Positions 7,696 through 15,855 of a stretch of 64,000 nucleotides of DNA are shown piece by piece. Source of the stretch: Cohnella hashimotonis (lineage in GTDB: Bacteria > Bacillota > Bacilli > Paenibacillales > Paenibacillaceae); contig NZ_JAGRPV010000001.1 of assembly GCF_030014955.1 (NCBI RefSeq), positions 5,828,001 to 5,892,000 on the forward strand, in the 5' to 3' direction. Each line of letters begins with the position of its first letter. The first letter of the stretch is position 1. Both the position numbers and the translations under genes were made by a program. The notes beneath the pieces are model-generated. The model saw only the letters and a list, made by a program, of their open reading frames with translations. It was not told the DNA's origin and ran no database searches.

Positions 7696-8283
7696 TTATG
7701 CGATTCCGTGCAGGAACACGTCCACCGCCAGGCGATAGGTAGTGAGGGCCGTTTCTCGGTCCATGCGCCGGGTATGCTGGCTGAGCCCGAACATCAGGCT
7801 GTCCAGAATGATGGCAAGTCCGGTTACGTCCGCTGCCTTGAATTCCCCGGCGTCGATGCCTCGCTGCAGCAGCTGCTTGTTGAAATTAACATACCCTTTC
7901 ACCATCTGCTGGATCCGTTCCTCAACCTCCGAGCCCTTCTCGGCGTTGTTGAAGAACTCATCGATCGCCTTGGTCAGCGGATGATTGATCTGATCGAGCG
8001 CCAGATGCTCGGCCACGCCGTACAGCTTGTCGGCCGTCGTCGCGTAAAGCGCCTCCTTCGCGAGCCATGTCTCCTCCCACTCCCGGTCCCATTCCTCGAT
8101 CAGATACAGGAACAGCCCTTCCTTGCTCTTGAAGTGGTAATAAATATTGCCCGCACTGCACCCGGTCGCCTTCACGATCTCCTCGATCGCGGTCGCTTTA
8201 TAGCCTTTTTTGATAAAAAGCGCCTTGGACGCCTCTGCGATTTTCTTTTTGGTTTGCTCGGTTTGGAGTTGTTTTTTGTTGAT
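7696..8283 (-). CDS. TetR/AcrR-family repressor with apparent ATC start
   Basis: A 195-residue regulator. The N-terminal helix-turn-helix spans about residues 12-56 (EEIVKATGCSAGNIYYHFKSKEGLF); the rest is the helical ligand-binding and dimerisation part. Starting at the GTG at 8175 would delete half of the DNA-binding domain. The reading frame is open and family-like for 36 further codons, back to ATC at 8281-8283, six bases after a very strong GAGGTGA site; an in-frame stop lies just before it and no ATG, GTG or TTG is available there. The true start is therefore probably ATC (or a mutated ATG). It likely represses itself and the downstream MFS pump. Confidence 0.88.
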   Translation of the reverse strand: MNKKQLQTEQTKKKIAEASKALFIKKGYKATAIEEIVKATGCSAGNIYYHFKSKEGLFLYLIEEWDREWEETWLAKEALYATTADKLYGVAEHLALDQINHPLTKAIDEFFNNAEKGSEVEERIQQMVKGYVNFNKQLLQRGIDAGEFKAADVTGLAIILDSLMFGLSQHTRRMDRETALTTYRLAVDVFLHGIA

Positions 8284-8323
8284 GGGGGATCACCTCGAAT
8301 GCGATGTGGGGCTGGGATGTTGA

Positions 8324-8347
8324 AATACTGAATGATTATTCAGTATT
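8324..8347. promoter_or_regulatory. 24-bp palindromic TetR operator
   Basis: Arms AATACTGAAT and ATTCAGTATT are perfectly complementary around a four-base centre (GATT). It lies 41 bp before the tetR start, a typical autoregulatory position. The left arm recurs in front of the MFS gene. Confidence 0.75.
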
Positions 8348-8439
8348 ATAGCGTTCTAAAAGTATTTTAGCAATCACTGTTGTTGTGGGCGAGAAATAAC
8401 TTCCAATTTCAACCTTAAACATGTTTTTCATGCTTCACT

Positions 8440-9456
8440 TTAGTCTTTATTGTCCTTGCATTCTTTTAAAGTTTTTATTGTTTTAATGTGTAAATTATCT
8501 GATGTTATACTATGAGTAATATTGCAATCATCTCTAATAATAATCTGATGTTCTTTCTCAAATATTCTAATGCCCTCAATGTGATTTATACCTTCTAGTT
8601 CGTAATCGACCGCTACATAATCCATATCGAAGTTTGATATAGACTTGCCTAGATACCCCGGAATATATAATACATGACTAATTAAAACAATAATGATTGC
8701 TATCATCATTATCCGTGAAAGAAAAGTATATACAAATTTTGACCACTGCTTCCTACTCTTTTTAGAGAGTGCGTTTATTAACCACACAAAAAAAATTAGT
8801 ACTGAGAATATCCATAGTTCAAAATTCAATGAATATTTAATTCGAGAATTAAGATATTCAGGGTCGAGTAACGTTATATTTTGAATAGAAACTTGTTCTC
8901 CTGCAATCTTTCTAATAGCAAACTCCAAAATGCTATCATATCTTGATTTAAACAACATTACGTACACAATAAAGGGGACTATATTTAAAACTACATATAA
9001 GGAAGCAGAGAAGGATAACAAATAAATTATTGCTAAAAGAAGGCTTCTTAAGCATTTCTTCAGTATGCTTATGTCACTTGTTGTTTTGACTTTTTTAATA
9101 AACAAATAATGCAAAATAATAGGAGTAAGCAGTGGAACCATTGAACTTATCACCAGAAAACAAAATATAAAGGCATATTTAAAAACTAAATCATCTTCAA
9201 ATGGTATAGGATTTTGAAATGCAGACACTATCGATAAGGCTTCGTTTCTTGCCTTGCTTTGTAGAACAATAAACCCCAGCATATAATATAATTTTATTGA
9301 TAAAATACTAAATATAAATCCAATCACCAGTTTTAATGCTAATGGAGTCTTCAAGTACAAGAGTATTACAGAACAAAAAGGTAGTTTTTCTTTATAGTTC
9401 TCAACTTTTTGAATTAATTTAAGATTTATGTCCTGATACCATTTAAAAATGTTCAT
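8440..9456 (-). CDS. Hypothetical AT-rich multi-pass membrane protein
   Basis: A protein of 338 residues from the ATG at 9456 (MNIFKWYQDINLK); a longer reading from TTG at 9537 is possible but has no clear support. Six or more hydrophobic segments are visible, with a pair separated by a basic loop (FIKKVKTTSDISILKK), and a hydrophilic C-terminal tail of about 70 residues after the last helix (SNFDMDYVAVDYELEGINHI). I recognise no family. The gene and its flanks are visibly far richer in A and T than the surrounding genes, and its codon use (AAA, ATT, TTA) is unlike them, so recent horizontal acquisition is likely. It stands alone, without operon partners. Confidence 0.75.
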   Translation of the reverse strand: MNIFKWYQDINLKLIQKVENYKEKLPFCSVILLYLKTPLALKLVIGFIFSILSIKLYYMLGFIVLQSKARNEALSIVSAFQNPIPFEDDLVFKYAFIFCFLVISSMVPLLTPIILHYLFIKKVKTTSDISILKKCLRSLLLAIIYLLSFSASLYVVLNIVPFIVYVMLFKSRYDSILEFAIRKIAGEQVSIQNITLLDPEYLNSRIKYSLNFELWIFSVLIFFVWLINALSKKSRKQWSKFVYTFLSRIMMIAIIIVLISHVLYIPGYLGKSISNFDMDYVAVDYELEGINHIEGIRIFEKEHQIIIRDDCNITHSITSDNLHIKTIKTLKECKDNKD

Positions 9457-9771
9457 AAAAGAATACACGCAAGAACATCCCCATCTATTAATAAATAAGT
9501 AAAATATCGACTTCTTATTATAGCAAATCCCCTTCAATAATCGACAATTTTATACAATCCAGTAAAAATGCTTATACAATGGCACTTCATTAAAACAAAC
9601 GTACACTGAGTAGTCTAATCATTATCTTCTGAGCTCGATACGCAATCACACAAGATTGAAAGTGTTATATATCTATTGAGCCAACCATTCTCTACAGATA
9701 TCGCGAACAGTTCGACGATTATCAACAATATCCGTAACATAAATGCGCCTGATCACATCATTACACATCCC
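9457..9771. other. AT-rich spacer with a 31-codon ORF of uncertain status
   Basis: No full gene is visible here. On the minus strand a 31-codon frame (9673-9768) starts three bases after the WYL regulator's stop and reads MCNDVIRRIYVTDIVDNRR, ending in CREWLAQ. It has protein-like composition but no proper ribosome binding site spacing; it may be the tail of a decayed gene. The remainder holds AT-rich sequence without recognisable sites. Confidence 0.35.
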
Positions 9772-10701
9772 CTACTCGTCGTACCTCCCCAAAATCCCCC
9801 GCAAATACGCCCGAAACGCAGCCCGCACTTCCGGCGGCTCCAGCACTTCGCACTTATCCCCGAACGCGAGCAGCTTGTCGTAACCGAACGTATTGTTAAC
9901 GATGGGATACGTAGCGAGGCAGGTGTCTTTCCCCATCTCCAGGACATGCGCTTCTCCGAAGCGTTCGATCACTTGATCGACGACGGAGCGATGGATGCGA
10001 ATCTTGACGTCGACACGATCCTGATTCATCCAAGAGCCTCCGTCCATCGGCAGCGGCTTGAATTCTCTCGGTGAAAAATGGTCCTGCAATACTTGCAGCC
10101 CTCGCATCCGCGCCAGCTTGAAGATGCGGTAATCCGCACGTTCGACGCAGAAGGCCTGCAAGTACCAGCTGCTTTCTTTGAAAACAACCTGGTACGGCTC
10201 GACCTGCCGGCCGCTGAGACGCCCGTCCCGATCCGCATAATCAAAAGCCAGATAACGCGAGTCGTTCATCGCCGTCTCAACAAGGCTCAACAAGCTGCGC
10301 AGCGACTCGTTTCCTTGATTGAGCGACAGATCGACTGCGAATTTCCCGCCCGCCGCCAGGTCGCTGCCGCCCTCGCGATGGATGGCATTCAGCTTCTCGA
10401 GGACGTAAGCCAGCTCTTTATGGCCGAACAACTGCCGGTAGCTTTTTAAACCGGCCGCCAACGTCTGTACGTCGCGCTGCGTGAAGAACGACTTGTCCAC
10501 CTTATAAGCCTTCATCAGCCCGACGCCGCCCGTCGCGCCTTCGTGCGTATAGATCGGCAGTCCGGCGACGGTTAACGTATCGATATCGCGATAAATCGTT
10601 CTGCGGCTCACTTCCAGGCGCTCGGCCAATTCCCGGGCACTGATCCGGTCGCGCTCAAGCAAGATCAGGATCAACGCGATCAGGCGATCGATTTTCACCA
10701 T
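9772..10701 (-). CDS. WYL-domain transcriptional regulator (YafY/DeoR-like)
   Basis: A 309-residue protein. An N-terminal winged helix of the HTH_11 type (about residues 1-60; ARELAERLEVSRRTIYRDIDTL) is followed by a WYL domain (about 135-220), with the FKESSWYLQAFCVERADYRIFKLARM segment that forms the ligand-binding SH3-like barrel, and a C-terminal WCX-like extension. Such proteins sense small ligands or nucleic acids and often control a neighbouring gene. The next gene, on the opposite strand 93 bp away, encodes a GyrI-like effector-binding protein, a common pairing. Confidence 0.92.
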   Translation of the reverse strand: MVKIDRLIALILILLERDRISARELAERLEVSRRTIYRDIDTLTVAGLPIYTHEGATGGVGLMKAYKVDKSFFTQRDVQTLAAGLKSYRQLFGHKELAYVLEKLNAIHREGGSDLAAGGKFAVDLSLNQGNESLRSLLSLVETAMNDSRYLAFDYADRDGRLSGRQVEPYQVVFKESSWYLQAFCVERADYRIFKLARMRGLQVLQDHFSPREFKPLPMDGGSWMNQDRVDVKIRIHRSVVDQVIERFGEAHVLEMGKDTCLATYPIVNNTFGYDKLLAFGDKCEVLEPPEVRAAFRAYLRGILGRYDE

Positions 10702-10794
10702 GCCACCCCCGACTCAAGTATGCCATACAGGTGTCATAGTTGACAGCTTATGCTGAAGAGGTCATTCACACTCACCGATCAGGAGGCATCACCA

Positions 10795-11277
10795 ATGAAC
10801 AAGGTTAAAATCGAGAAAAAGCCCGCTTTTCGTCTCATCGGATTTAGAACGGTGCTCCAAGGCGGGACAAGCATCCACGCGCCGCAGTATTCGAACCAGA
10901 AGACGACTTTTTTCAAAAGCCAGATCGAAAACGGGCGGCTCGCCGGCATTCGCCCCCTTGCTGAAGGCCCCTATGGCTATGCCGCGGTCGCGTTGGAAGA
11001 TGGCAGCGTCCGCTATTATGCGGGCGTTTCCTCCACTAAACCGTTGCCAGCAGGTGCAGATGAGCTACATTTCCCGGAAGGCGAGTATGTCGTGCTGTCG
11101 GGCCAAGGCGGATTGTCGCGCCTCGCCTTCGATCGGCTGGAGGATCAGGCCTTGGGCTCGCTCTTTACGGATGCATTCGAATACGAATATAACGGCGGGC
11201 CGATCGCGGAAGTGCTGCTGAACGGGAATCCGATGGACGCGGAAGTCGAGGTATGGGTGCCGGTGCGGAAAAAGTAA
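10795..11277 (+). CDS. GyrI-like / AraC effector-binding domain protein
   Basis: A 160-residue stand-alone ligand-binding domain of the GyrI/SHS2 type, starting MNKVKIEKKPAFRLIGFRT and ending with the family-like DAEVEVWVPVRK strand. The ATG at 10795 is chosen because AGGAGG lies eight bases upstream; a longer reading from 10750 lacks one. There is no DNA-binding domain. Proteins of this type bind small amphipathic or cationic drugs and can sequester them or hydrolyse cyclopropanoid compounds. The divergent WYL regulator probably controls its expression. Confidence 0.88.
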   Translation: MNKVKIEKKPAFRLIGFRTVLQGGTSIHAPQYSNQKTTFFKSQIENGRLAGIRPLAEGPYGYAAVALEDGSVRYYAGVSSTKPLPAGADELHFPEGEYVVLSGQGGLSRLAFDRLEDQALGSLFTDAFEYEYNGGPIAEVLLNGNPMDAEVEVWVPVRKK

Positions 11278-11280
11278 AAA

Positions 11281-11316
11281 GAAAAACCACATGGAGCCGA
11301 TGCGCTCGCATGTGGT
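11281..11316 (-). terminator. Terminator of the blaI-M56 operon
   Basis: Arms ACCACATG and CATGTGGT with an inner GAGC/GCTC pairing; on the minus strand the hairpin is followed by TTTTTCTTTTT. It lies 26 bp beyond the M56 stop codon. On the plus strand no U run follows, so it mainly serves the minus-strand operon. Confidence 0.75.
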
Positions 11317-11342
11317 AAAGGTCATTCGCATTCATTCAAAAG

Positions 11343-12746
11343 TCACTTTTCAGAAGAAACTGCAACCGCTTGGGGTTCAACAGCAACAGCCTTGGCCACC
11401 GGTTTGGCAGCTTGAGCAGCAGCTGGCGCTGCAGTCGCTTGCGGAACGGCATGTACTTCGTCAGCCGGAGCCGTCTGGGGCACGGGTTTGGCAGCTTGGG
11501 CAACCGTCGGCGCTGCCGTCGCCTGCGGAACGGCATGTACTTCGTCAGATGGCGCCTCCGATGCTTGCGTAACGGCCGTCGGCGCAGCGGCCGGCGCGGC
11601 TGTTGCATGCGGCTCGCTTGCGGGACTCGCTGTCTCTTCGCCTTCGGCCGCAGCTGTCGGAACCGGTCCCGGCACTGTCGCCCCGGACGCAGCTGCGGTT
11701 GCAGTCAGCGCTTCTGCGGGTGCCGCTTCTTGTTGCGCGACTACGGTCGGCGTATTGTCCGAGGCCCAGACGGCCGCGGTCGTGCTGACCGCTGCAATCA
11801 AGAACACTGCGGACACGGTCAGAACCATCGTTTTCTTTTTCAATTTTTTCACGTTCAACATGAGCGTTAGTCTCCTTTTGAGTTGTTTACCGTCCCCCGA
11901 TAAGGAGGCGCAGAACCGCGTCGGTAAATTCCCCGAGCCTGCCACGACGTTAAGCAGCGTGCTGCCATACCTTTTCCGCTCGGCATGGGACATGCCGACG
12001 ACGACTTCCTCGTCGCAGGACAACTCGCTCCAGAGCTGAATCTCCTTGCGGAGCAGATGCGCCAGCGGGTTATACCAATGCAAGGCGCCGACGACCAGCG
12101 CGAGCGCCTTGACCCACAGGTCCTTCCGTTTCAGATGCATCAATTCGTGTCGGAGCACCATGTCCATGTCCAAATCCACGCCCGAGGCAAGCGCTTGAGG
12201 AAAATAGATCGTCGGCTGCCGCAAACCCGCCAGAACGGGACTTCGAACGATGGAGCTGCCGGCGAGCGCGACTTTGCTTTTTAAGCCGAGCTCTTCCTTG
12301 AGAAAAGATAGCCGTACGGCGGCCTCGCCGCGCTCCGGCAGATCGGTGCGCGAACGGGACAGCGCGACGGTGAACCTGCGATAATCGTACAGCTGCCGCG
12401 CCGCAAATCCGATCGCTCCGATCGCCCATATACTCAGGAAAATAAGGGCTGCACTGGCTGGAATGGTTCGCAAGGACATGAACGACTCCGGAATGAAGCC
12501 TGCTTGGGTGATGGACGTCGAATTCTGCACGGTGGTCGTGGTCGTATGAGCGTCGATCAGCGGAAAAATCCATGAAATGCCGGCCGCGACGGGCAGCAGG
12601 TATAACAAGATCGCGATTTTTTGAAGCCGATAACGCCACTTGGCAGGGAATATGTGGACAGGTACTTTTCGCAAAAACAATATGCAGGCGGTGACGACAC
12701 TACCGGCTACGGCCAGCGTAAACAGCAATTCAAGCATCGTGTTCAT
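11343..12746 (-). CDS. BlaR1-like M56 membrane metallopeptidase with repetitive Ala/Pro tail
   Basis: A protein of 467 residues from ATG at 12746 (AGGTG seven bases upstream; a GTG nine bases further upstream abuts the blaI stop). Four membrane helices frame a cytoplasmic zinc-protease domain with HELMH (about residue 202) and downstream ELSCDEEVV as third ligand region. After the last helix (TMVLTVSAVFLIAAVSTTAA) there is no penicillin-binding sensor domain. Instead about 140 residues rich in Ala, Pro, Thr and Val follow, including two near-identical copies of a block built on DEVHAVPQATAAP. It is co-transcribed with BlaI, which such proteases cleave to start induction. The outside tail could sense or bind the cell wall, by inference. 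Confidence 0.9.
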   Translation of the reverse strand: MNTMLELLFTLAVAGSVVTACILFLRKVPVHIFPAKWRYRLQKIAILLYLLPVAAGISWIFPLIDAHTTTTTVQNSTSITQAGFIPESFMSLRTIPASAALIFLSIWAIGAIGFAARQLYDYRRFTVALSRSRTDLPERGEAAVRLSFLKEELGLKSKVALAGSSIVRSPVLAGLRQPTIYFPQALASGVDLDMDMVLRHELMHLKRKDLWVKALALVVGALHWYNPLAHLLRKEIQLWSELSCDEEVVVGMSHAERKRYGSTLLNVVAGSGNLPTRFCASLSGDGKQLKRRLTLMLNVKKLKKKTMVLTVSAVFLIAAVSTTAAVWASDNTPTVVAQQEAAPAEALTATAAASGATVPGPVPTAAAEGEETASPASEPHATAAPAAAPTAVTQASEAPSDEVHAVPQATAAPTVAQAAKPVPQTAPADEVHAVPQATAAPAAAQAAKPVAKAVAVEPQAVAVSSEK

Positions 12747-12755
12747 CGGCAGCAC

Positions 12756-13148
12756 CTACTTTTCTGAAAACCATTTTTTCAGATCGGCGATGTCTTGATC
12801 CGACAGCTTGTCACCGTCGTACATGGCCGCAATCAAGTTCTTCACGGAGCCTTGATACAACCCGTCCAGGACGTGCTGCGTCTCCAGCAGCTTGTAATCC
12901 TCGGGCGTAATACGCGGCATGTACTTGTTGGTCCTTCCATCCCTCGTCGCCTCAAGCGCGCCTTTTTCCACCAACCGCGATAAAAAAGTGGAGATGGTCT
13001 GCGCCTTCCACGCTCTTCCCTTTTGCGCAAACAGATGCAGTAGTTCCGTGGATGTGACCGGAGGCGTGCACGCCCAGATCGCTTCCATGAGCTCCATTTC
13101 CGTATCCGACAGCTTCTGAACCAGGGCCACTGGCAACACCTCATTCAT
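12756..13148 (-). CDS. BlaI/MecI/CopY-family repressor
   Basis: A 130-residue dimeric winged-helix repressor: LSDTEMELMEAIWACTPP at the start of the DNA-binding domain, ISTFLSRLVEKGALEATRDGRTNKY for recognition helix and wing, and the C-terminal dimerisation helix with the protease-sensitive region (LIAAMYDGDKLSDQDI). Its stop is ten bases before the M56 protease start, so the pair forms a BlaI-BlaR1-type induction circuit. Two palindromic operators of the BlaI type lie just upstream of its start codon. No beta-lactamase gene is adjacent; the serine hydrolase at 20150-21283 is one candidate target in the window, by inference only. Confidence 0.93.
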   Translation of the reverse strand: MNEVLPVALVQKLSDTEMELMEAIWACTPPVTSTELLHLFAQKGRAWKAQTISTFLSRLVEKGALEATRDGRTNKYMPRITPEDYKLLETQHVLDGLYQGSVKNLIAAMYDGDKLSDQDIADLKKWFSEK

Positions 13149-13174
13149 CCATCATGCGTCCATGACGGCATCTA

Positions 13175-13219
13175 TTACTACACTACGTAGTAATAATAAA
13201 CTACTACATCGCGTAGTAG
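13175..13219. promoter_or_regulatory. Two BlaI/MecI-type operators
   Basis: Two 19-bp dyads: TTACTAC-N5-GTAGTAA (13175-13193) and CTACTAC-N5-GTAGTAG (13201-13219), centres 26 bp apart. Arms match the TACTACA/TGTAGTA half-sites of BlaI and MecI. They lie 27-71 bp upstream of blaI, so the operon is likely autoregulated. Confidence 0.85.
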
Positions 13220-13316
13220 GTAGTCAAGTAAGGCGGCGATAACGTAAAAATCCCTTCCGCACGGAACGTGTCCGACTGGAGGGGATGAAGTGACAGGATT
13301 ATTTAGTTACGTAAGA

Positions 13317-13793
13317 TTACCTACGGGCTTGTACCTCCGCAAATTCGCGCGCGCACTTCTCCATCAGCATGCAGAACGAACGGTTGTGGCCGATCAGAAA
13401 CGAGGAACAATCGTACCGGCCGCGCGCAGGCTCAAAGGTGACCAGCAAGCGCCGTGGCATATAAGTCATCGCCGCCTGCACGAACCGGTCCGCCAGCGGA
13501 GAAGCGATAAAGGTAATGTAGGCGTACATGGAGTGATCCTCGGGCTCGTCCAGCACGCTGACGCCCGCACACGAATATTCGGTCGCGATCCCGATTCTCT
13601 TAAACTGCACCAACGCGCCGAGCAGCTCTGCGTCGATCTCGACGGGTCCGAGCCAGGCCGTCTGCTTGGCCTTCCGCCGAACCTTCGGCCGCTCCGTCCA
13701 CTCGGCCAGCTCCAGCCGCCGCTTCCTCCACATCACATCGTCATGCTTGCTGACGATCGTCTCGCCATCTTCCGTTTGGACTGCATCATACAT
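13317..13793 (-). CDS. Hypothetical protein, 158 residues
   Basis: The ATG at 13793 follows GGAGGTG at proper spacing; an ATG at 13814 precedes that site. The protein is soluble with a basic N-terminal third (MWRKRRLELAEWTERPKVRRKAKQ) and a mixed alpha/beta remainder (GIATEYSCAGVSVLDEPEDHSMYAYITFI). The TEYSCAG stretch recalls small proteins with a strand-Cys-Gly turn, but I cannot name a family. It stands alone between the blaI operators and a decayed Zur-linked fragment. No function can be supported. Confidence 0.72.
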   Translation of the reverse strand: MYDAVQTEDGETIVSKHDDVMWRKRRLELAEWTERPKVRRKAKQTAWLGPVEIDAELLGALVQFKRIGIATEYSCAGVSVLDEPEDHSMYAYITFIASPLADRFVQAAMTYMPRRLLVTFEPARGRYDCSSFLIGHNRSFCMLMEKCAREFAEVQARR

Positions 13794-13834
13794 GTTCGAC
13801 ACCTCCGGCTGCATCTAAGGGAACGGGAACCGGC

Positions 13835-13918
13835 CTATATCCGACGCACGCAGCCTTCACGTACCTCGTCATTATTTTCGCGCGTGCGGGCGGGCACGTC
13901 AAATTTAGCGGCCGTCAT
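13835..13918 (-). pseudogene. Fragment of an AAA ATPase gene behind a Zur-like promoter
   Basis: A 27-codon frame reads AKFDVPARTRENNDEVREG, matching [18 protein letters not shown] just after Walker B of the AAA ATPase at 5232-6125. At DNA level 13864-13906 matches 5693-5735 in about 35 of 43 positions, nearly all differences being transitions. The rest of the AAA gene is missing. It is preceded by its own Zur-like box and promoter. It is either a truncated relic or a tiny peptide gene. Confidence 0.6.
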
Positions 13919-13926
13919 TGGTTTAT

Positions 13927-13978
13927 TAGTAATAATTACACTTAGGAAAGAGTACTCTTTTTCTGCTGCCTCTGTCAA
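13927..13978 (-). promoter_or_regulatory. Second Zur-like promoter region
   Basis: 13927-13941 reads TAGTAATAATTACAC, 11 of 14 matches to the Zur operator. Upstream on the minus strand TTGACA (13973-13978), an 18-bp spacer and TACTCT form a plausible sigma-A promoter, in the same order as at rpmG. Only the AAA fragment follows. Confidence 0.55.
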
Positions 13979-14063
13979 GAAAACAGGGTTCGACCAGGAA
14001 ACTTTTGTAACTTTAGCTGCTTGAATTCGTCTTATTTTAACAGTAAATTCGTGGAGGGATTGG

Positions 14064-14327
14064 ATGAAAGGCCTAAAATTTAGCGGCGGTCTACTCATTT
14101 TTGTAATTGGATTATATGTTGCCTCGCAAGGATATTCGACATACACGTTTAGTGCACGGAGCAGTGACGGCAGTATGGGAATAAATAAGTTAGGTTTCTT
14201 TATCCCCGCAACCGACTCCCACCTGCACACAACTGGAACTATATTCGTTTGTATTGGTCTCGCGTTAATGATTGCAGCTTCTTGCATGATGTATTTAATT
14301 CTGAAGAAGAAAAGAAAACAGAGATAA
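14064..14327 (+). CDS. Small hypothetical membrane protein
   Basis: An 87-residue protein with GGAGGGA before its ATG. It has two hydrophobic helices, about residues 8-24 (LLIFVIGLYVASQGYS) and 58-80 (GTIFVCIGLALMIAASCMMYLI), joined by a polar loop of about 30 residues and followed by a very basic tail (KKKRKQR), which predicts cytoplasmic ends. I recognise no family. It lies 16 bp before a methyltransferase gene on the same strand and probably shares its transcript. The base composition of this and the next two genes is lower in GC than their surroundings. Confidence 0.75.
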   Translation: MKGLKFSGGLLIFVIGLYVASQGYSTYTFSARSSDGSMGINKLGFFIPATDSHLHTTGTIFVCIGLALMIAASCMMYLILKKKRKQR

Positions 14328-14343
14328 CCTAGGAGGAACGGCT

Positions 14344-15147
14344 ATGGACAAAAATGCTGCACATAGAACAAACATGATAGGCGGAGACGAGGTTGATGCC
14401 ATATCGGTCGAATGGGATAAGCGTGTTGTTCACGAGACCAATAGCTTATTTTGGGATACGACAGGAAACGATATTTTGGGAGCAATCGCGCTTCCATTTT
14501 ACGGAGCATTTGTTTCAGAAGAAAGGCGCCGGCTATTTGGAGATGTCTCGGGAAAAAAAGTGCTGGAAATAGGCTGTGGCAGCGGCCAATCCTTGCAATA
14601 CCTGGGGGAACGCCAAGCCTCTGAATTGTGGGGGATCGATCTCTCGGAAAATCAAATCGAAAAGACAAGGCAACAATTGACGGAACACGGTCTCTCAGCG
14701 ACATTAATCTGTTCCCCCATGGAAGAAGAATGCGGCTTGCCAGAGAATTACTTTGACTTTGTCTATTCGATTTATGCCCTTGGTTGGACAACTGACCTTG
14801 AGGGCACATTTCGTAGGATCGCATCTTATCTAAAAAAAGACGGCGTATTTATTTTCAGCTGGTCTCACCCGATACACAAATGCGTTGCTGCAGAAAACGA
14901 TAAGCTTGTTTTTAAAAAATGTTATTTCGATGAATCCTGGTATTCGGTCTCTCTCGGCGAAAATACGCTTGCATTATCGGATCGTACACTATCCACCTAT
15001 GTGAATGCTTTAGCAAAAGCCGGCTTCGTCATAGAACAAATGATTGAGGAATCTGATGATGAACTGGTGCAGGCAAACGGCAGCGATTTTGCAAAAAAGG
15101 CAAAAATGCTCCCAGTGACTTTTGTAGTTAAGGCGCGCAAACCATAG
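14344..15147 (+). CDS. Class I SAM-dependent methyltransferase
   Basis: A 267-residue protein with AGGAGGA seven bases before ATG. Motif I is VLEIGCGSGQSLQYL (about residues 73-87), the acidic loop is WGIDLSENQ, and the post-motif region is FDFVYSIYALGWTTDLEGTF, all typical of Methyltransf_11/25 domains that bind S-adenosylmethionine. The C-terminal half (FSWSHPIHKC, then TYVNALAKAGFVIEQMIEE) is shared with small-molecule methyltransferases annotated in Bacilli. The substrate is unknown. It lies in a plus-strand group with a small membrane protein upstream and an anchored coiled-coil protein downstream. Confidence 0.9.
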   Translation: MDKNAAHRTNMIGGDEVDAISVEWDKRVVHETNSLFWDTTGNDILGAIALPFYGAFVSEERRRLFGDVSGKKVLEIGCGSGQSLQYLGERQASELWGIDLSENQIEKTRQQLTEHGLSATLICSPMEEECGLPENYFDFVYSIYALGWTTDLEGTFRRIASYLKKDGVFIFSWSHPIHKCVAAENDKLVFKKCYFDESWYSVSLGENTLALSDRTLSTYVNALAKAGFVIEQMIEESDDELVQANGSDFAKKAKMLPVTFVVKARKP

Positions 15148-15201
15148 GCAATATAGACGAACATTATGATTCGAAATTCGTTAACCAAGGGTGTGAAGGA
15201 A

Positions 15202-15855
15202 ATGGCTAAAAAAGGCTGGATCATCTCAGTTTCGCTTGCCGCGGCGGTCATTTTCATATTCCTGGCACAGAACAAAAAAATCGAGTCTCTGCGATTGCAA
15301 TTAGACGAAACGAAGCAGGAACTAAAACAGAAAACAGAAGAAATCAGCACAACCCGGAACGAGACGGATGCTCAGAAGAAAAAGCTTGTGAACGTAACAT
15401 ACAGCTTAGAAGCGGAAAGAAAGACGTATGAAGAACAAAACAAGGTATTAAACGAGGAATTGCAACGAGCGAATGCTATGGTGATTACGAATGTATCGCT
15501 GTTGTTCGGAGATCGAGCACCTGTGGTGGATAGTTCTATCCCATCCCATATTTCATCGACAATTATCGAGCTGTATGAGGCTATGCAAAAAAACGATGCG
15601 GCAAAATTTTCTGAACTCGATAAGAAGGGCGTTCTCACCTCTTTTTACGAGCAGCGAGATAAGGTTGAAAAATTATTATGGTTACAAAACGACCCCGATC
15701 ATAGAGCCGAAGCCGTCAAAGAGTGGTTAGAAGTCAACAACGCTGAAGTGCGGTTGATCAAAGTAATTTACTTGATGAGGGACGGCTCCATGATCGACCC
15801 GAACTATGCCATGGTACGGGAGAACGGTAAATGGGTGCTCTTTAGAGCAGATTGA
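15202..15855 (+). CDS. Hypothetical membrane-anchored coiled-coil protein
   Basis: A 217-residue protein from the ATG at 15202; another ATG at 15166 would add 12 residues and neither has a perfect ribosome binding site. An N-terminal membrane anchor (WIISVSLAAAVIFIFLAQ) is followed by a long charged heptad-like region (about residues 22-90, KIESLRLQLDETKQELKQ) predicted to be coiled coil, and a C-terminal globular part of about 110 residues ending DGSMIDPNYAMVRENGKWVLF, a strand pattern seen in NTF2-like or DUF4878-type lipoprotein domains. It should face the outside of the cell. The function is unknown. Confidence 0.72.
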   Translation: MAKKGWIISVSLAAAVIFIFLAQNKKIESLRLQLDETKQELKQKTEEISTTRNETDAQKKKLVNVTYSLEAERKTYEEQNKVLNEELQRANAMVITNVSLLFGDRAPVVDSSIPSHISSTIIELYEAMQKNDAAKFSELDKKGVLTSFYEQRDKVEKLLWLQNDPDHRAEAVKEWLEVNNAEVRLIKVIYLMRDGSMIDPNYAMVRENGKWVLFRAD

